Origin: VRUE01 sp963753245
Lineage (GTDB): Bacteria; Actinomycetota; Thermoleophilia; Solirubrobacterales; 70-9
DNA length: 64,000 nucleotides
Reading direction: 5' to 3'
NCBI GenBank assembly: GCA_963753245.1
Contig: CAVWBK010000006.1
Span: 1-64,000, forward strand
Shown here one piece after another: positions 24,684 through 31,963 of this stretch. The notes beneath the pieces were generated by a model, which worked only from the letters and a program-made list of their open reading frames with translations, had not been told where the DNA came from and searched no databases. The position numbers were made by a program, and so were the translations under genes. Position 1 is the stretch's first letter. Each line of letters starts with the position of its first letter.

Positions 24684-25850
24684 ATGGCGCAAGGGTTGGA
24701 TACGCAGGTCAAGGCCCAGGTCGAGGAGATCGAGCCCTTCGAGGCCAGTGAGGAGATCGGGGCTGGCGGGGTCGTGTTGATCGACACCCGTGAGCCACAC
24801 GAGTACCAGGAGGCCCATCTCGAGAACGGCAAGCTGGTCCCGCCGGGTCTGCTCGGCGATGAGATCGGCGCCGCGGCGCCCGACAAGTCGGCGCGCGCGA
24901 TCCTCTACTGCCGCAGCGGCACTCGCTCCTACAAGGCGGCTGAGCAAATGCAGGCGCTGGGCTATGAGGACGTGGCCTCGATGGCCGGCGGGATCCTCGC
25001 CTGGCAGGAGCAGGGCCTGCCGGTTGTCGCGACCGCCGCAATGAGTGTCGAGCAGCGCGAGCGCTACTCCCGCCACACGCTGCTGCCCGAGGTCGGCGTC
25101 GACGGCCAACTCAAGCTGCTGGACGCCAAGGTCCTGCTGCTCGGGGCCGGCGGGCTGGGCGCGCCGACCGCGCTCTACCTGGCGGCGGCCGGGATCGGCA
25201 CCCTCGGGCTGCTCGACGACGACGTCGTCGATGCCTCCAATCTGCAGCGCCAGGTGATCCACAACACCGAGCGGATCGGCGAGCCGAAGACCACCTCGGC
25301 GCGCAAGACGATCGAGGCGCTGAATCCCGACGTCAAGGTGATCGAGCACAACCTGCGCCTTGACTCGGCCAACATCCTCGAGCTGATCAAGGACTACGAC
25401 GTGATCGTTGACGGTGCCGACAATTTCCCCACCCGCTACCTGCTCAACGATGCCTCGGTGCGGCTGCGCAAGCCCGTGGTCTCCGCCTCGATCCTCAGCT
25501 TCGACGGGCAGATCTCGACCTTTGTCCCCTTCGAGGGACCCTGCTACCGATGCCTTTATCCGACCCCGCCGCCGCCCGAGCTGGCTCCGAGCTGCTCGGC
25601 CAACGGCGTGCTCGGCGTGATGGCCGGAACGATGGGGACGCTGCAGGCCAACGAGGTGATCAAGCTGGTACTCGGCGTCGGCGAGCCGCTGATCGGTCGC
25701 CTCTTGCTCTATGAGGCGCTCGGTACCCGCTTCACTGAGCTCAAGGTTCGCCGTGACCCCGAGTGTCCGATCTGCGGTGAGAACGCCGCCGAGATCCCCG
25801 AGTCGGAGCTCGGCCAGTTCCCCGACTACGAGCTCTTCTGCGCCGGCTAG
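24684..25850 (+). CDS. moeZ: rhodanese-ThiF sulfur-carrier activating enzyme (MoeZ/MoeB-like)
   Basis: The 388-residue enzyme activates a ThiS/MoaD-like carrier by adenylation and passes sulfur to it. Residues ~15-115 are a rhodanese domain with active cysteine at about 76 (LYCRSGTRSYKAAEQM). Residues ~120-385 are the ThiF/E1 domain with GAGGLG near 154, the conserved DDDVVDASNLQRQ strand, CYRC and CPICG zinc pairs, and PSCSANGVLG containing the likely E1 cysteine. In the usual MoeZ and Uba4 the rhodanese domain is at the C-terminus; here it leads. The partner is the CysO gene 20 bp downstream. Confidence 0.9.
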   Translation: MAQGLDTQVKAQVEEIEPFEASEEIGAGGVVLIDTREPHEYQEAHLENGKLVPPGLLGDEIGAAAPDKSARAILYCRSGTRSYKAAEQMQALGYEDVASMAGGILAWQEQGLPVVATAAMSVEQRERYSRHTLLPEVGVDGQLKLLDAKVLLLGAGGLGAPTALYLAAAGIGTLGLLDDDVVDASNLQRQVIHNTERIGEPKTTSARKTIEALNPDVKVIEHNLRLDSANILELIKDYDVIVDGADNFPTRYLLNDASVRLRKPVVSASILSFDGQISTFVPFEGPCYRCLYPTPPPPELAPSCSANGVLGVMAGTMGTLQANEVIKLVLGVGEPLIGRLLLYEALGTRFTELKVRRDPECPICGENAAEIPESELGQFPDYELFCAG

Positions 25851-25870
25851 TCGGTAGGTTTCGAGAGCAG

Positions 25871-26149
25871 ATGGCGACGATTCGCATCCCACCGGTGCTG
25901 CGCCCCCAGACGGGCGGGCAAGCAGAGGTCCAGGCCGGCGGTTCAACCGTGGGCGAGGTACTGCGCACACTGACCGCCGATCATCCCGCCACGGGGGCCC
26001 AGCTCTTCGGCGAGGAGGGCGATCTCAACCGCTACGTCAACGTCTATCTAAACGACGAGGACGTGCGCGTCCTCGATGGCCTCGACACCGCCGTCGCCGA
26101 GGACGACACGGTGGTCATCTTGCCGGCGATGGCCGGTGGTATCGGCTAG
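25871..26149 (+). CDS. cysO: sulfur-carrier protein CysO (ThiS/MoaD family)
   Basis: The 92-residue protein resembles mycobacterial CysO, the carrier whose thiocarboxylate feeds cysteine synthesis by CysM: IRIPPVLRPQTGGQ at the start, RYVNVYLNDEDVR in the middle, DDTVVILPAMAGG near the end. The difference is the tail: family members end at Gly-Gly, but here Ile-Gly follows, so two residues must be removed before activation or the terminal Gly is used differently. It is co-transcribed with moeZ. CysM and the JAMM protease Mec are encoded 2.6 kb away under a promoter with the same motif. Confidence 0.9.
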   Translation: MATIRIPPVLRPQTGGQAEVQAGGSTVGEVLRTLTADHPATGAQLFGEEGDLNRYVNVYLNDEDVRVLDGLDTAVAEDDTVVILPAMAGGIG

Positions 26150-26166
26150 CCCGCGGTCTCTCCAGC

Positions 26167-26931
26167 TCAGCGGTCGAGGACCAGGCCGAGGAACCTCTGC
26201 GTGCGCTCCTGCTGGGGATTGTCGAGCACCGCGGCGGGCTTGCCCTGCTCGACGATCACACCGCCGTCCATGAAGACGACCTGGTCGCCGACCTCTTTGG
26301 CAAAGCCCATCTCATGGGTGACGACCAACATCGTCATCCCCTCCTCGGCCAGCTCGCGCATTGTGTCGAGAACCTCCTTGACGAGCTCGGGGTCCAGGGC
26401 GCTCGTCACCTCGTCGAAGAGCATCACATGCGGTTCCATCGCCAGAGCGCGGGCGATTGCAACCCGCTGTTGCTGACCCCCGGAGAGCCTTTCGGGGTAC
26501 TGGTCAAGTTTGTCCGCGAGGCCGACCCGTTCCAGTAGCGAGCGGGCCTTTTCATCGGTCTCTGCCTTGTCGTTGCCAAGCACCCTTCTCGGGGCGAGGG
26601 TCACGTTCTCCATTACGGTCTTGTGCGGGAAGAGGTTGAACTGCTGGAACACCATTCCGACTCGTTGGCGGACGAAATCGAGGTTCCAACTCGACTCGCC
26701 GGTTCCCGACCCGGGTCCCCTGCAGATGTCCTTACCCTCGAGGAAGATCTCGCCCTCCTCTGGGGGCTCGAGCAGGTTGACGCAGCGCAGTAGCGTGCTC
26801 TTGCCTGAACCGCTGGGGCCGAGAATGCAGACAACCTCGCCTTTTTGGACCTGCAGGTCGACACCTTTGAGCACTTCGAGGTCCCCGAAGCGCTTGCGAA
26901 CTCCCTCCAGTCTGAGCATTACCTCGTCCAT
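26167..26931 (-). CDS. amino-acid ABC transporter ATPase
   Basis: The 254-residue protein belongs to the polar amino-acid (GlnQ/HisP) ABC family: Walker A GPSGSGKST, Q-loop MVFQQFNLFPHKT, signature LSGGQQQRVAIARALA, Walker B VMLFDEVTSALDPE, H-loop VVTHEMGF. It is the third gene of an importer operon (binding protein, permease, ATPase). Placement between cysO and cysM suggests cystine, cysteine or another sulfur amino acid as substrate; that is inference from context. Confidence 0.92.
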   Translation of the reverse strand: MDEVMLRLEGVRKRFGDLEVLKGVDLQVQKGEVVCILGPSGSGKSTLLRCVNLLEPPEEGEIFLEGKDICRGPGSGTGESSWNLDFVRQRVGMVFQQFNLFPHKTVMENVTLAPRRVLGNDKAETDEKARSLLERVGLADKLDQYPERLSGGQQQRVAIARALAMEPHVMLFDEVTSALDPELVKEVLDTMRELAEEGMTMLVVTHEMGFAKEVGDQVVFMDGGVIVEQGKPAAVLDNPQQERTQRFLGLVLDR

Positions 26932-26934
26932 GGT

Positions 26935-27678
26935 TCAGGCGACCTCGATGTGGGACCCGCGGGCGATCTTGGCCCGGTTGCGGGCGATCAGTTTGTCGGT
27001 CAGGCGGGCCATCGGCAGGATCACGACGAGGAACATCAGGGCGCCCAGGGTCAGCGCCGAGCTGTTGTAGGTGTGGGACTGGATGTCGCTGGCAACCTGC
27101 AGGGTCTCATTGAGAGCGACAACGCTGACCAGGGTTGTGTCCTTCATCAGGGAGATCAATTCGTTCAACATCGGGGCCGGAATCTTGGTTACCGCCTGGG
27201 GAACAACCACATGGCGCATCGCCTGGCCGTGGCTCATTCCCAGTGAGCGCGCCGCCTCGAGCTGTCCGGCTGGGATCGCTTCGATCCCAGCCCGGTAGAC
27301 CTCGGCCATGTAGGCGCCATAGGTGATGGTTAGCGCCAGGACGCCGTACCAGAAGGGATCTGGCTTGCCGAGCCACTCGGGGATCCGGATGGATTTCGGC
27401 AGGAAGGTGAGCGAGGGAAGGCCGGTTGCGATGAGCACGATAAGCAACAGCAACGGGATGGCCCTGAAGACGTCGATGTAGCCGATCGTCAGTCCCCGCA
27501 CCGGAAGGAGTTTCTTCCCTGGTAGCTGGCGAAGTAGCGCCAGGATCAAGCCCCAGACAAGGGCCAAGATGGCAGCCACAAACCAGATTTGGATCGTCAG
27601 CCAAAACCCTTCCAGCACTTCGTTGAAGTGTTCGACCATGAACCCAACGTCGAAGAACTGGTGGAGGAATACCTGCAT
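26935..27678 (-). CDS. amino-acid ABC transporter permease
   Basis: The permease has about 247 residues and five membrane helices of the HisM/GlnP type, with GFWLTIQIWFVAAILALVWGLILALLRQ, the inner-membrane EAA loop (YRAGIEAIPAGQLEAARSLGMSHGQAMRHVVVPQA), and NELISLMKDTTLVSV. I chose the ATG at 27678, which has AGGGA seven bases upstream. The frame opens further to 27711, but that start would lie in a strong hairpin and has no ribosome-binding site. It precedes the ATPase gene by 3 bp. Confidence 0.92.
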   Translation of the reverse strand: MQVFLHQFFDVGFMVEHFNEVLEGFWLTIQIWFVAAILALVWGLILALLRQLPGKKLLPVRGLTIGYIDVFRAIPLLLLIVLIATGLPSLTFLPKSIRIPEWLGKPDPFWYGVLALTITYGAYMAEVYRAGIEAIPAGQLEAARSLGMSHGQAMRHVVVPQAVTKIPAPMLNELISLMKDTTLVSVVALNETLQVASDIQSHTYNSSALTLGALMFLVVILPMARLTDKLIARNRAKIARGSHIEVA

Positions 27679-27706
27679 TGCATTGTCCCTGGTCTTTGGT
27701 CGAAAG

Positions 27707-27744
27707 CGCACAAGGGGGCGCCGTCATCGGCGCCCCCTTGTGCG
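27707..27744 (-). terminator. 17-bp perfect hairpin between the binding-protein and permease genes
   Basis: The arms GCCACAAG-like (27707-27723 and 27728-27744) pair perfectly over 17 bp around a TCAT loop; the core is GGGGGCGCCG with CGGCGCCCCC. It lies 26 bp past the binding-protein stop and about 29 bp before the permease start. A few T residues follow, not a full tract. It probably acts as a partial terminator or mRNA stabiliser giving more binding protein than permease. Confidence 0.75.
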
Positions 27745-27770
27745 GCGACGTTAGGTCAAGCCGACCCTCG

Positions 27771-28592
27771 TCATTCGGCTTTGTGCGTGGCTGTGAAGAT
27801 CGCCTTCGGCGGTTCGCGGTGGAACCACTTCTTGTAGATCTTCGTGTAGGTGCCGTCTTCCATAACTTCCTTCAGGCCTTCGTTGATTTCTTCGAGGAGT
27901 TGGGTTTCTCCCTGGGCGACCGCGATTCCGTACTGTTCTTCGGTCGGGATTGCCGCCGAGATTTCAAGGCCACTGGATTCCTTGACCGCGTTTTCAGCAA
28001 CCGGGATATCGATCACAACCGCTTCGACCGTCCCGGCGTTCAGGGCGTTGACGGCGTCGGGGCCGGTCGGGTAGGCCCTAAGTTCGCCGGCTTCGCCTTT
28101 TTCTTCGACAAATTCTTCCCCGGTTGTGCCCTTCTGAACTCCGATCGTGGCGCCCTTGAGCGCCGCAACGGCGGCGATTTTTCCGCCTTCTTTGACCAGG
28201 ATCGCCTGTTCGGAGAGGTAATAGGGGTTGCTGAAATCGACGGTCTTCTCGCGTTCGGGAGTGATCGTCGCTGCCGAGGCGACCGCTTCGAACTTCCCCT
28301 GCGCGAGGAAGGCGAAGATCGTTTCGAAGGAGGTGTCTTCGAATTCAGCGGTCCTGCCCATCTTTTCGGCGATCGCTTCCACCAGTTCGACGTCAAAGCC
28401 AGTGTATTCCCCGGGTTTGCCCTGCTCAAAGGGGGGATAGGGAATGTCGGAGCCGACCGTGAGCGGTTCGCCGCCGCTGCTGGTGGTGCTGGTGGAGCTG
28501 CTAGAGCTGCTGCCGCAGCCGGCTGCGAAGATGGCCACGGCGCAGACGGCCAGGGCGAGAAGAAGTGCTAGGACGCGAGCGCTACGACTCAT
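27771..28592 (-). CDS. amino-acid ABC transporter substrate-binding lipoprotein
   Basis: The 273-residue protein has a lipoprotein signal with lipobox cysteine at residue 26 (IFAAGC), a Ser-rich linker, and a type 3 solute-binding domain: GSDIPYPPFEQG, GFDVELVEAIAEKMG, SAATITPEREKTVDFSNPYYLSEQ, and IGVQKGTTGEEF. It is the first gene of the importer. The binding motif at 28692 lies about 100 bp upstream in the divergent gap shared with cysM. Almost all Glu codons here are GAA, while most neighbours use GAG. Confidence 0.92.
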   Translation of the reverse strand: MSRSARVLALLLALAVCAVAIFAAGCGSSSSSSTSTTSSGGEPLTVGSDIPYPPFEQGKPGEYTGFDVELVEAIAEKMGRTAEFEDTSFETIFAFLAQGKFEAVASAATITPEREKTVDFSNPYYLSEQAILVKEGGKIAAVAALKGATIGVQKGTTGEEFVEEKGEAGELRAYPTGPDAVNALNAGTVEAVVIDIPVAENAVKESSGLEISAAIPTEEQYGIAVAQGETQLLEEINEGLKEVMEDGTYTKIYKKWFHREPPKAIFTATHKAE

Positions 28593-28691
28593 GGGGCGAT
28601 GCCTCCGATCGATGGGGGAAATGCTGAAGAGACCGTCGAAGTTACTCGTTCACAAGGGCCTCACGCAAGGGCAGCCGTTGGTCGGGGCCCA

Positions 28692-28709
28692 GCTATACTT
28701 TTTGAAGTA
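28692..28709 (+). promoter_or_regulatory. sulfur-locus promoter/operator copy 2 (upstream of cysM-mec)
   Basis: This is the exact repeat of the 18-bp element found before moeZ, again with TATACT and TACTT-TTTG-AAGTA. It ends 11 bp before the cysM ATG. Because the gap also serves the importer operon on the other strand, one site could control both. Confidence 0.75.
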
Positions 28710-28720
28710 CCGGGATCGAC

Positions 28721-29686
28721 ATGCCCCACGACGAGCTACTAAACCGGCCCTGCGGAGGGCGCTTCGGCAACGTCGTCGAGTCGATCGGCAACACGCCCCT
28801 GGTCGAGCTTCCCCGTCTCACGCCTAAGCCCGAGGTGCGGATCTACGCCAAGCTCGAGGGCCGCAATCCGACCGGCTCGGTCAAGGACCGGGTCGCCAAA
28901 TCGATGATCGAGTTGGCCGAGGCCGAAGGGGCGATCGAACCCGGCCAGACGATCCTCGAGCCGACCTCGGGCAATACCGGGATCTCGCTGGCGATGATCT
29001 GTCGCCGCAAGGGCTACACGCTGAAGGTCGTGATGCCAGACAACGTGACCGCCGAGCGCACCCAGCTCCTGCGCATGTACGGGGCCGAGATCGTCTACTC
29101 CGAGGGCGCCAAGGGCTCCAACGGCGCGGTCGAGGTGGCGCTGGAGATGGCCCAGGACTCCAGCTATTACATGCCGTACCAGTACGGCAACGAGGCCAAC
29201 CCGCTGGCCCACTACAACGGAACCGCGGTCGAGATCCTCGACGAGCTCGATTCGGTCGCCGCCTTCGTCGGTGGACTTGGCACCGGCGGGACCCTGATGG
29301 GCAACGGTCGCCGCCTCAAGGAGGCCGACCCCGAGACGCTGATCGTCGCCGCCGAGCCGATGCAGGGCGAGTTGGTCCAGGGACTGCGCTCTCTTGATGA
29401 CGGCTTCATCCCGCCGATCATCGACATCTCGCTCTTTGACCGCAAGATCATGGTCTCCAACCGCGACGCGATCCTCTGGACCCGCAAGCTGCTTGACGAG
29501 GAGGGCGTCTTCGCTGGCGTTTCGGCGGGCGCGATCGCTGCGATCGCCGTACGGATCGCCGGCGAGTTGCCGAGCGGCAACGTCGTCTTCCTGATCCCCG
29601 ACGACGGCTGGAAGTACCTCTCCTCGGGCGTCTATACGCTGCCGATCGACGAGATCGAAAACCTGGACTCCACCGTTTGGTGGTAG
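28721..29686 (+). CDS. cysM: cysteine synthase CysM (CysO-thiocarboxylate dependent type)
   Basis: The 321-residue PLP enzyme has the cysteine synthase core: IGNTPLVELPRL, the PLP lysine at about residue 55 (NPTGSVKDR), EPTSGNTGISLAMICRRKGY, and VGGLGTGGTLMGNGRRLKE for the phosphate. The company of cysO, moeZ and mec shows that it is the actinobacterial CysM, which uses O-phosphoserine and CysO-thiocarboxylate rather than O-acetylserine and sulfide; the extended C-terminal segment (SSGVYTLPIDEIENLDS) fits. The product, CysO-cysteine, is cleaved by Mec. Confidence 0.93.
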   Translation: MPHDELLNRPCGGRFGNVVESIGNTPLVELPRLTPKPEVRIYAKLEGRNPTGSVKDRVAKSMIELAEAEGAIEPGQTILEPTSGNTGISLAMICRRKGYTLKVVMPDNVTAERTQLLRMYGAEIVYSEGAKGSNGAVEVALEMAQDSSYYMPYQYGNEANPLAHYNGTAVEILDELDSVAAFVGGLGTGGTLMGNGRRLKEADPETLIVAAEPMQGELVQGLRSLDDGFIPPIIDISLFDRKIMVSNRDAILWTRKLLDEEGVFAGVSAGAIAAIAVRIAGELPSGNVVFLIPDDGWKYLSSGVYTLPIDEIENLDSTVWW

Positions 29687-29707
29687 GCCACCAGCTCGCC
29701 GCCCCTG

Positions 29708-30106
29708 ATGCGCATCGCCCAGAGCCTGATCGAGGAAATCGTCGCCCACGCCCGGGAGGATTTGCCCAATGAGTGCTGCGGGTTGGTCGGCGGGCGCGAT
29801 GGCGAGGCCAGCGAGGTGATCCGGGTCGCGAACGCAGCGGCCAGCCCGTTGCGCTATGAGATGGACCCCCAGGGCCAATACAACGCCCTGAAGGCGATCG
29901 AGGGGGGCGGCGGTGAGCTGCTCGCGATCTACCATTCCCACACCAAGAGCGCCGCCTATCCCTCTCAGACCGATCTCAACCAGGCCGTCGCCTGGCCCGA
30001 GCAGATCTATCTGATCGTCTCGCTCGCTGAGCCAGACGCGCCCGAGGTAAAGGGCTACCTTCTCAAGGACCTGAGGATCGCCGATGCCGAAGTCGATATC
30101 TCCTAG
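29708..30106 (+). CDS. mec: JAMM metalloprotease Mec (CysO-cysteine hydrolase)
   Basis: The 132-residue protein has the JAB1/MPN+ zinc motif: the conserved Glu in LPNECCGLVGG, HSH at about residues 76-78, and S-x2-D at 86-89 (YPSQTDL). In mycobacteria Mec releases cysteine from the CysO C-terminus, completing the pathway. Because this CysO has two residues after Gly-Gly, the same protease could also trim the precursor, as QbsD does for QbsE in Pseudomonas; this is inference. It follows cysM by 21 bp. Confidence 0.92.
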   Translation: MRIAQSLIEEIVAHAREDLPNECCGLVGGRDGEASEVIRVANAAASPLRYEMDPQGQYNALKAIEGGGGELLAIYHSHTKSAAYPSQTDLNQAVAWPEQIYLIVSLAEPDAPEVKGYLLKDLRIADAEVDIS

Positions 30107-30407
30107 CCGCGGTCGTGATTCCGACGTCGAGGGTGGCGGCGGTGGCTCGCGCGGCGATCAGGGCGGTGGTGGTGGCGGCGGCGGGGGCGGCGGTAAGTTG
30201 GTCAAAGTCGCCTTTGCCGCGAGCCAGATGGAGGCGGAAATGATCCAAGGCCTGCTCAACGAGCACGGCATCCCCAGCCTGGTCAAGCGCGGGCCCGGCT
30301 TCGATGTGCCCGAGTTCATGGCGGTCGGCCCACGGCAGGTGTTCGTGGTCGAGTCTGCGGCCGCGCGCGCCCGCGAAGTGCTCGCCGGGACGCCCGGCGG
30401 TAACTAG
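30084..30407 (+). CDS. DUF2007-type putative signal-transducing protein with poly-Gly linker
   Basis: The 107-residue protein has an N-terminal disordered part with a long glycine run (about residues 17-37, broken by SRGDQ), then a small domain KLVKVAFAASQMEAEMIQGLLNEHGIPSLVKRG..VFVVESAAARAREVL. The latter is the DUF2007 pattern of ferredoxin-like PII-type folds. Its ATG lies inside mec (23-bp overlap), so it is translated from the cysM-mec message. Function unknown. Confidence 0.7.
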   Translation: MPKSISPSRGRDSDVEGGGGGSRGDQGGGGGGGGGGGKLVKVAFAASQMEAEMIQGLLNEHGIPSLVKRGPGFDVPEFMAVGPRQVFVVESAAARAREVLAGTPGGN

Positions 30408-31159
30408 TCGGCGCTCGGGTGGGTGATCGCCCGCAGGTGATCGCGCCAGACGCTCTCGACTTCGCCGAGCGGCGCCTCGAAGGCAGCCTCGATCGCCGCG
30501 GTGGTGCCGCTCGGCAGCTGTTGCAGCGAGAGCCTCAGGCAGGCCTCCGGTCCGCGCTCGGTCTCGAGCAAATCGAAAATTGTGCCGCCGAGGATCACCG
30601 CGTCGCGCCGTGAGGGCGGGAAGGAGGGACGGGCGCTCTCGCGCAGGCGGCGGATCACCGCCGCGCGGTAAAGACCGACCTGGCGCGAGAAATACTGGGC
30701 TCCGCCCTCCACCAGCCAGGCCCAGCCCAGATAGCGGGCGAAGCGGCGCGGCGTCCAGGAGGGCGGGAGGTCTCGGTTGTTGGCGGCGATCACGAGCTGG
30801 GCATAGAGGCGCTCGGCGGTGCCGCGCAGGGCCTCGCGGGAATCATCGCCGGCGGCGCGGCGCTCGATGTGGGGGTCGTTGAGGACGTGCAGCTCGGTCG
30901 CCATAGCCCAGCCGGCCATGTAGCGGCGGCCCGCCGGCGCCGCCGACCAGCGTGCCGCGGGCAGAAATGGATGTGCCATCGAGAGCAATGCTGGGTTGGT
31001 GTGGACGACGACGGTGACCTCGCCGGGGACCTCCTCGAAGCGATCCTCAAGGCGCAGGCGCAGCTCCTCGAGGCGATCCAGGGTGCGCTCGGCGTAGGTC
31101 GCATCGCCGCTGTCATGGCGGGCGGTGAAGCTCAGTGATTCAGTTTCGACCCACGGCAC
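30404..31159 (-). CDS. hypothetical protein resembling a degenerate M1/M61-like metallopeptidase
   Basis: The 251-residue protein has the secondary-structure order of gluzincin 'peptidase MA-like' domains: a start TARHDSGDATYAERTLDRLEELRLRLEDRF, VTVVVHTNPALL, and the later WAWLVEGGAQYFSRQ, which matches the second part (WLxEGxAxY) of such sites. However, the expected HEXXH falls in the helix around RLYAQLVIAANN, which has no histidine. It is probably a non-catalytic relative. It converges with the DUF2007 gene with a 4-bp overlap of their ends. Confidence 0.65.
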   Translation of the reverse strand: MPWVETESLSFTARHDSGDATYAERTLDRLEELRLRLEDRFEEVPGEVTVVVHTNPALLSMAHPFLPAARWSAAPAGRRYMAGWAMATELHVLNDPHIERRAAGDDSREALRGTAERLYAQLVIAANNRDLPPSWTPRRFARYLGWAWLVEGGAQYFSRQVGLYRAAVIRRLRESARPSFPPSRRDAVILGGTIFDLLETERGPEACLRLSLQQLPSGTTAAIEAAFEAPLGEVESVWRDHLRAITHPSAD

Positions 31160-31188
31160 GGATCGAGGCTACCTAGAGCAGATGAAGC

Positions 31189-31821
31189 TCAGACCAGGGC
31201 CGGCTCTTGGGCCGGGGTGCAGACCGAGCGGATCTCGGCGCGGGCGCGGTCGAACTCTTCGTCGGCCATCACCGGGGTGCCCTCGAAGGGCAAGTCGCGA
31301 TCGATTTCCACCCAGGAACGGCAGCCGTGGTACTCGTCACGGACCTTGACCGTGACCGGGCGGGGGATGCGGTGGACCCGCAGCAGCAGGATGTGCAGCG
31401 GGTGGCGCCGCTTCCAGTTGAGTCGCTTCTCGGCGTAATCGGGCGTCCAGATGTAGAAGGGAGAGAGGCTGTCGACGACCCGCGGGTCGGTGATCGTGAT
31501 GTGATCGGTGACTTCGGCCCAGGCGCGCAGGCGGACGCGGTCGGGCTGGGTGATCCCACCGTCTTGGATCAGCGCCCGCGGCGGCGGCTCCTCGTCGGGC
31601 CAAACGCCCTCCTCGAGCGCCCGGCGCAGCTCGGGATGGTGGGACTCGCGGACCAGGTTGTTCTGTTGGTGATCGAAGGTCGGGTAGAGGAAAAAGCGCT
31701 CGTGCTCGACCTCGAAGTGCTTGTTGTCCTCGCGGATTCCGCCCTTGCGCAGGGTCAGCAGTTGCTCGCCCTCGGCGAGCGCGCGGACCGTTACGGCCCA
31801 TTCCTTGAAAGCGATCGGCAT
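31189..31821 (-). CDS. DUF1802 family protein
   Basis: The 210-residue protein opens with the DUF1802 pattern FKEWAVTVRALAEGEQLLTLRKGGI and continues with HERFFLYPTFDHQQNNLV, AEVTDHITITDPRVV and LSPFYIWTPDYAEKRLNWKRRHPLHILLLRVHRI. Members are found in cyanobacteria and actinobacteria; function unknown. It is preceded by a promoter-like pair (31915-31943) in an A+T-richer gap and lies 29 bp upstream of the degenerate peptidase gene on the same strand. Confidence 0.85.
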   Translation of the reverse strand: MPIAFKEWAVTVRALAEGEQLLTLRKGGIREDNKHFEVEHERFFLYPTFDHQQNNLVRESHHPELRRALEEGVWPDEEPPPRALIQDGGITQPDRVRLRAWAEVTDHITITDPRVVDSLSPFYIWTPDYAEKRLNWKRRHPLHILLLRVHRIPRPVTVKVRDEYHGCRSWVEIDRDLPFEGTPVMADEEFDRARAEIRSVCTPAQEPALV

Positions 31822-31914
31822 TTAGTTACCTGGTGAAGGTTGTGTGACTCTGAATCGACTGGAAGGCGGTGCCTCAGCCTGTTCAAAACGGAGAGGGAAC
31901 CCCGCCGGCGAAGC

Positions 31915-31943
31915 ATTTTAGACGAGCCGGTCCAAATAGCCAA
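31915..31943 (-). promoter_or_regulatory. sigma70-type promoter candidate for the DUF1802 gene
   Basis: On the minus strand TTGGCT and TAAAAT are separated by exactly 17 bp in a locally A+T-rich gap (31822-31963), about 95 bp upstream of the DUF1802 start. Confidence 0.4.
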
Positions 31944-31963
31944 ATAAACTCTCTTTTAAGGAA

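Noticed and set aside
24636..25970. Long minus-strand frame of 444 codons opposite the moeZ gene
   Set aside because: It is antisense to a gene with clear rhodanese and ThiF motifs; its composition (Arg, Leu, Gly, Asp) is the usual shadow of G+C-rich coding.
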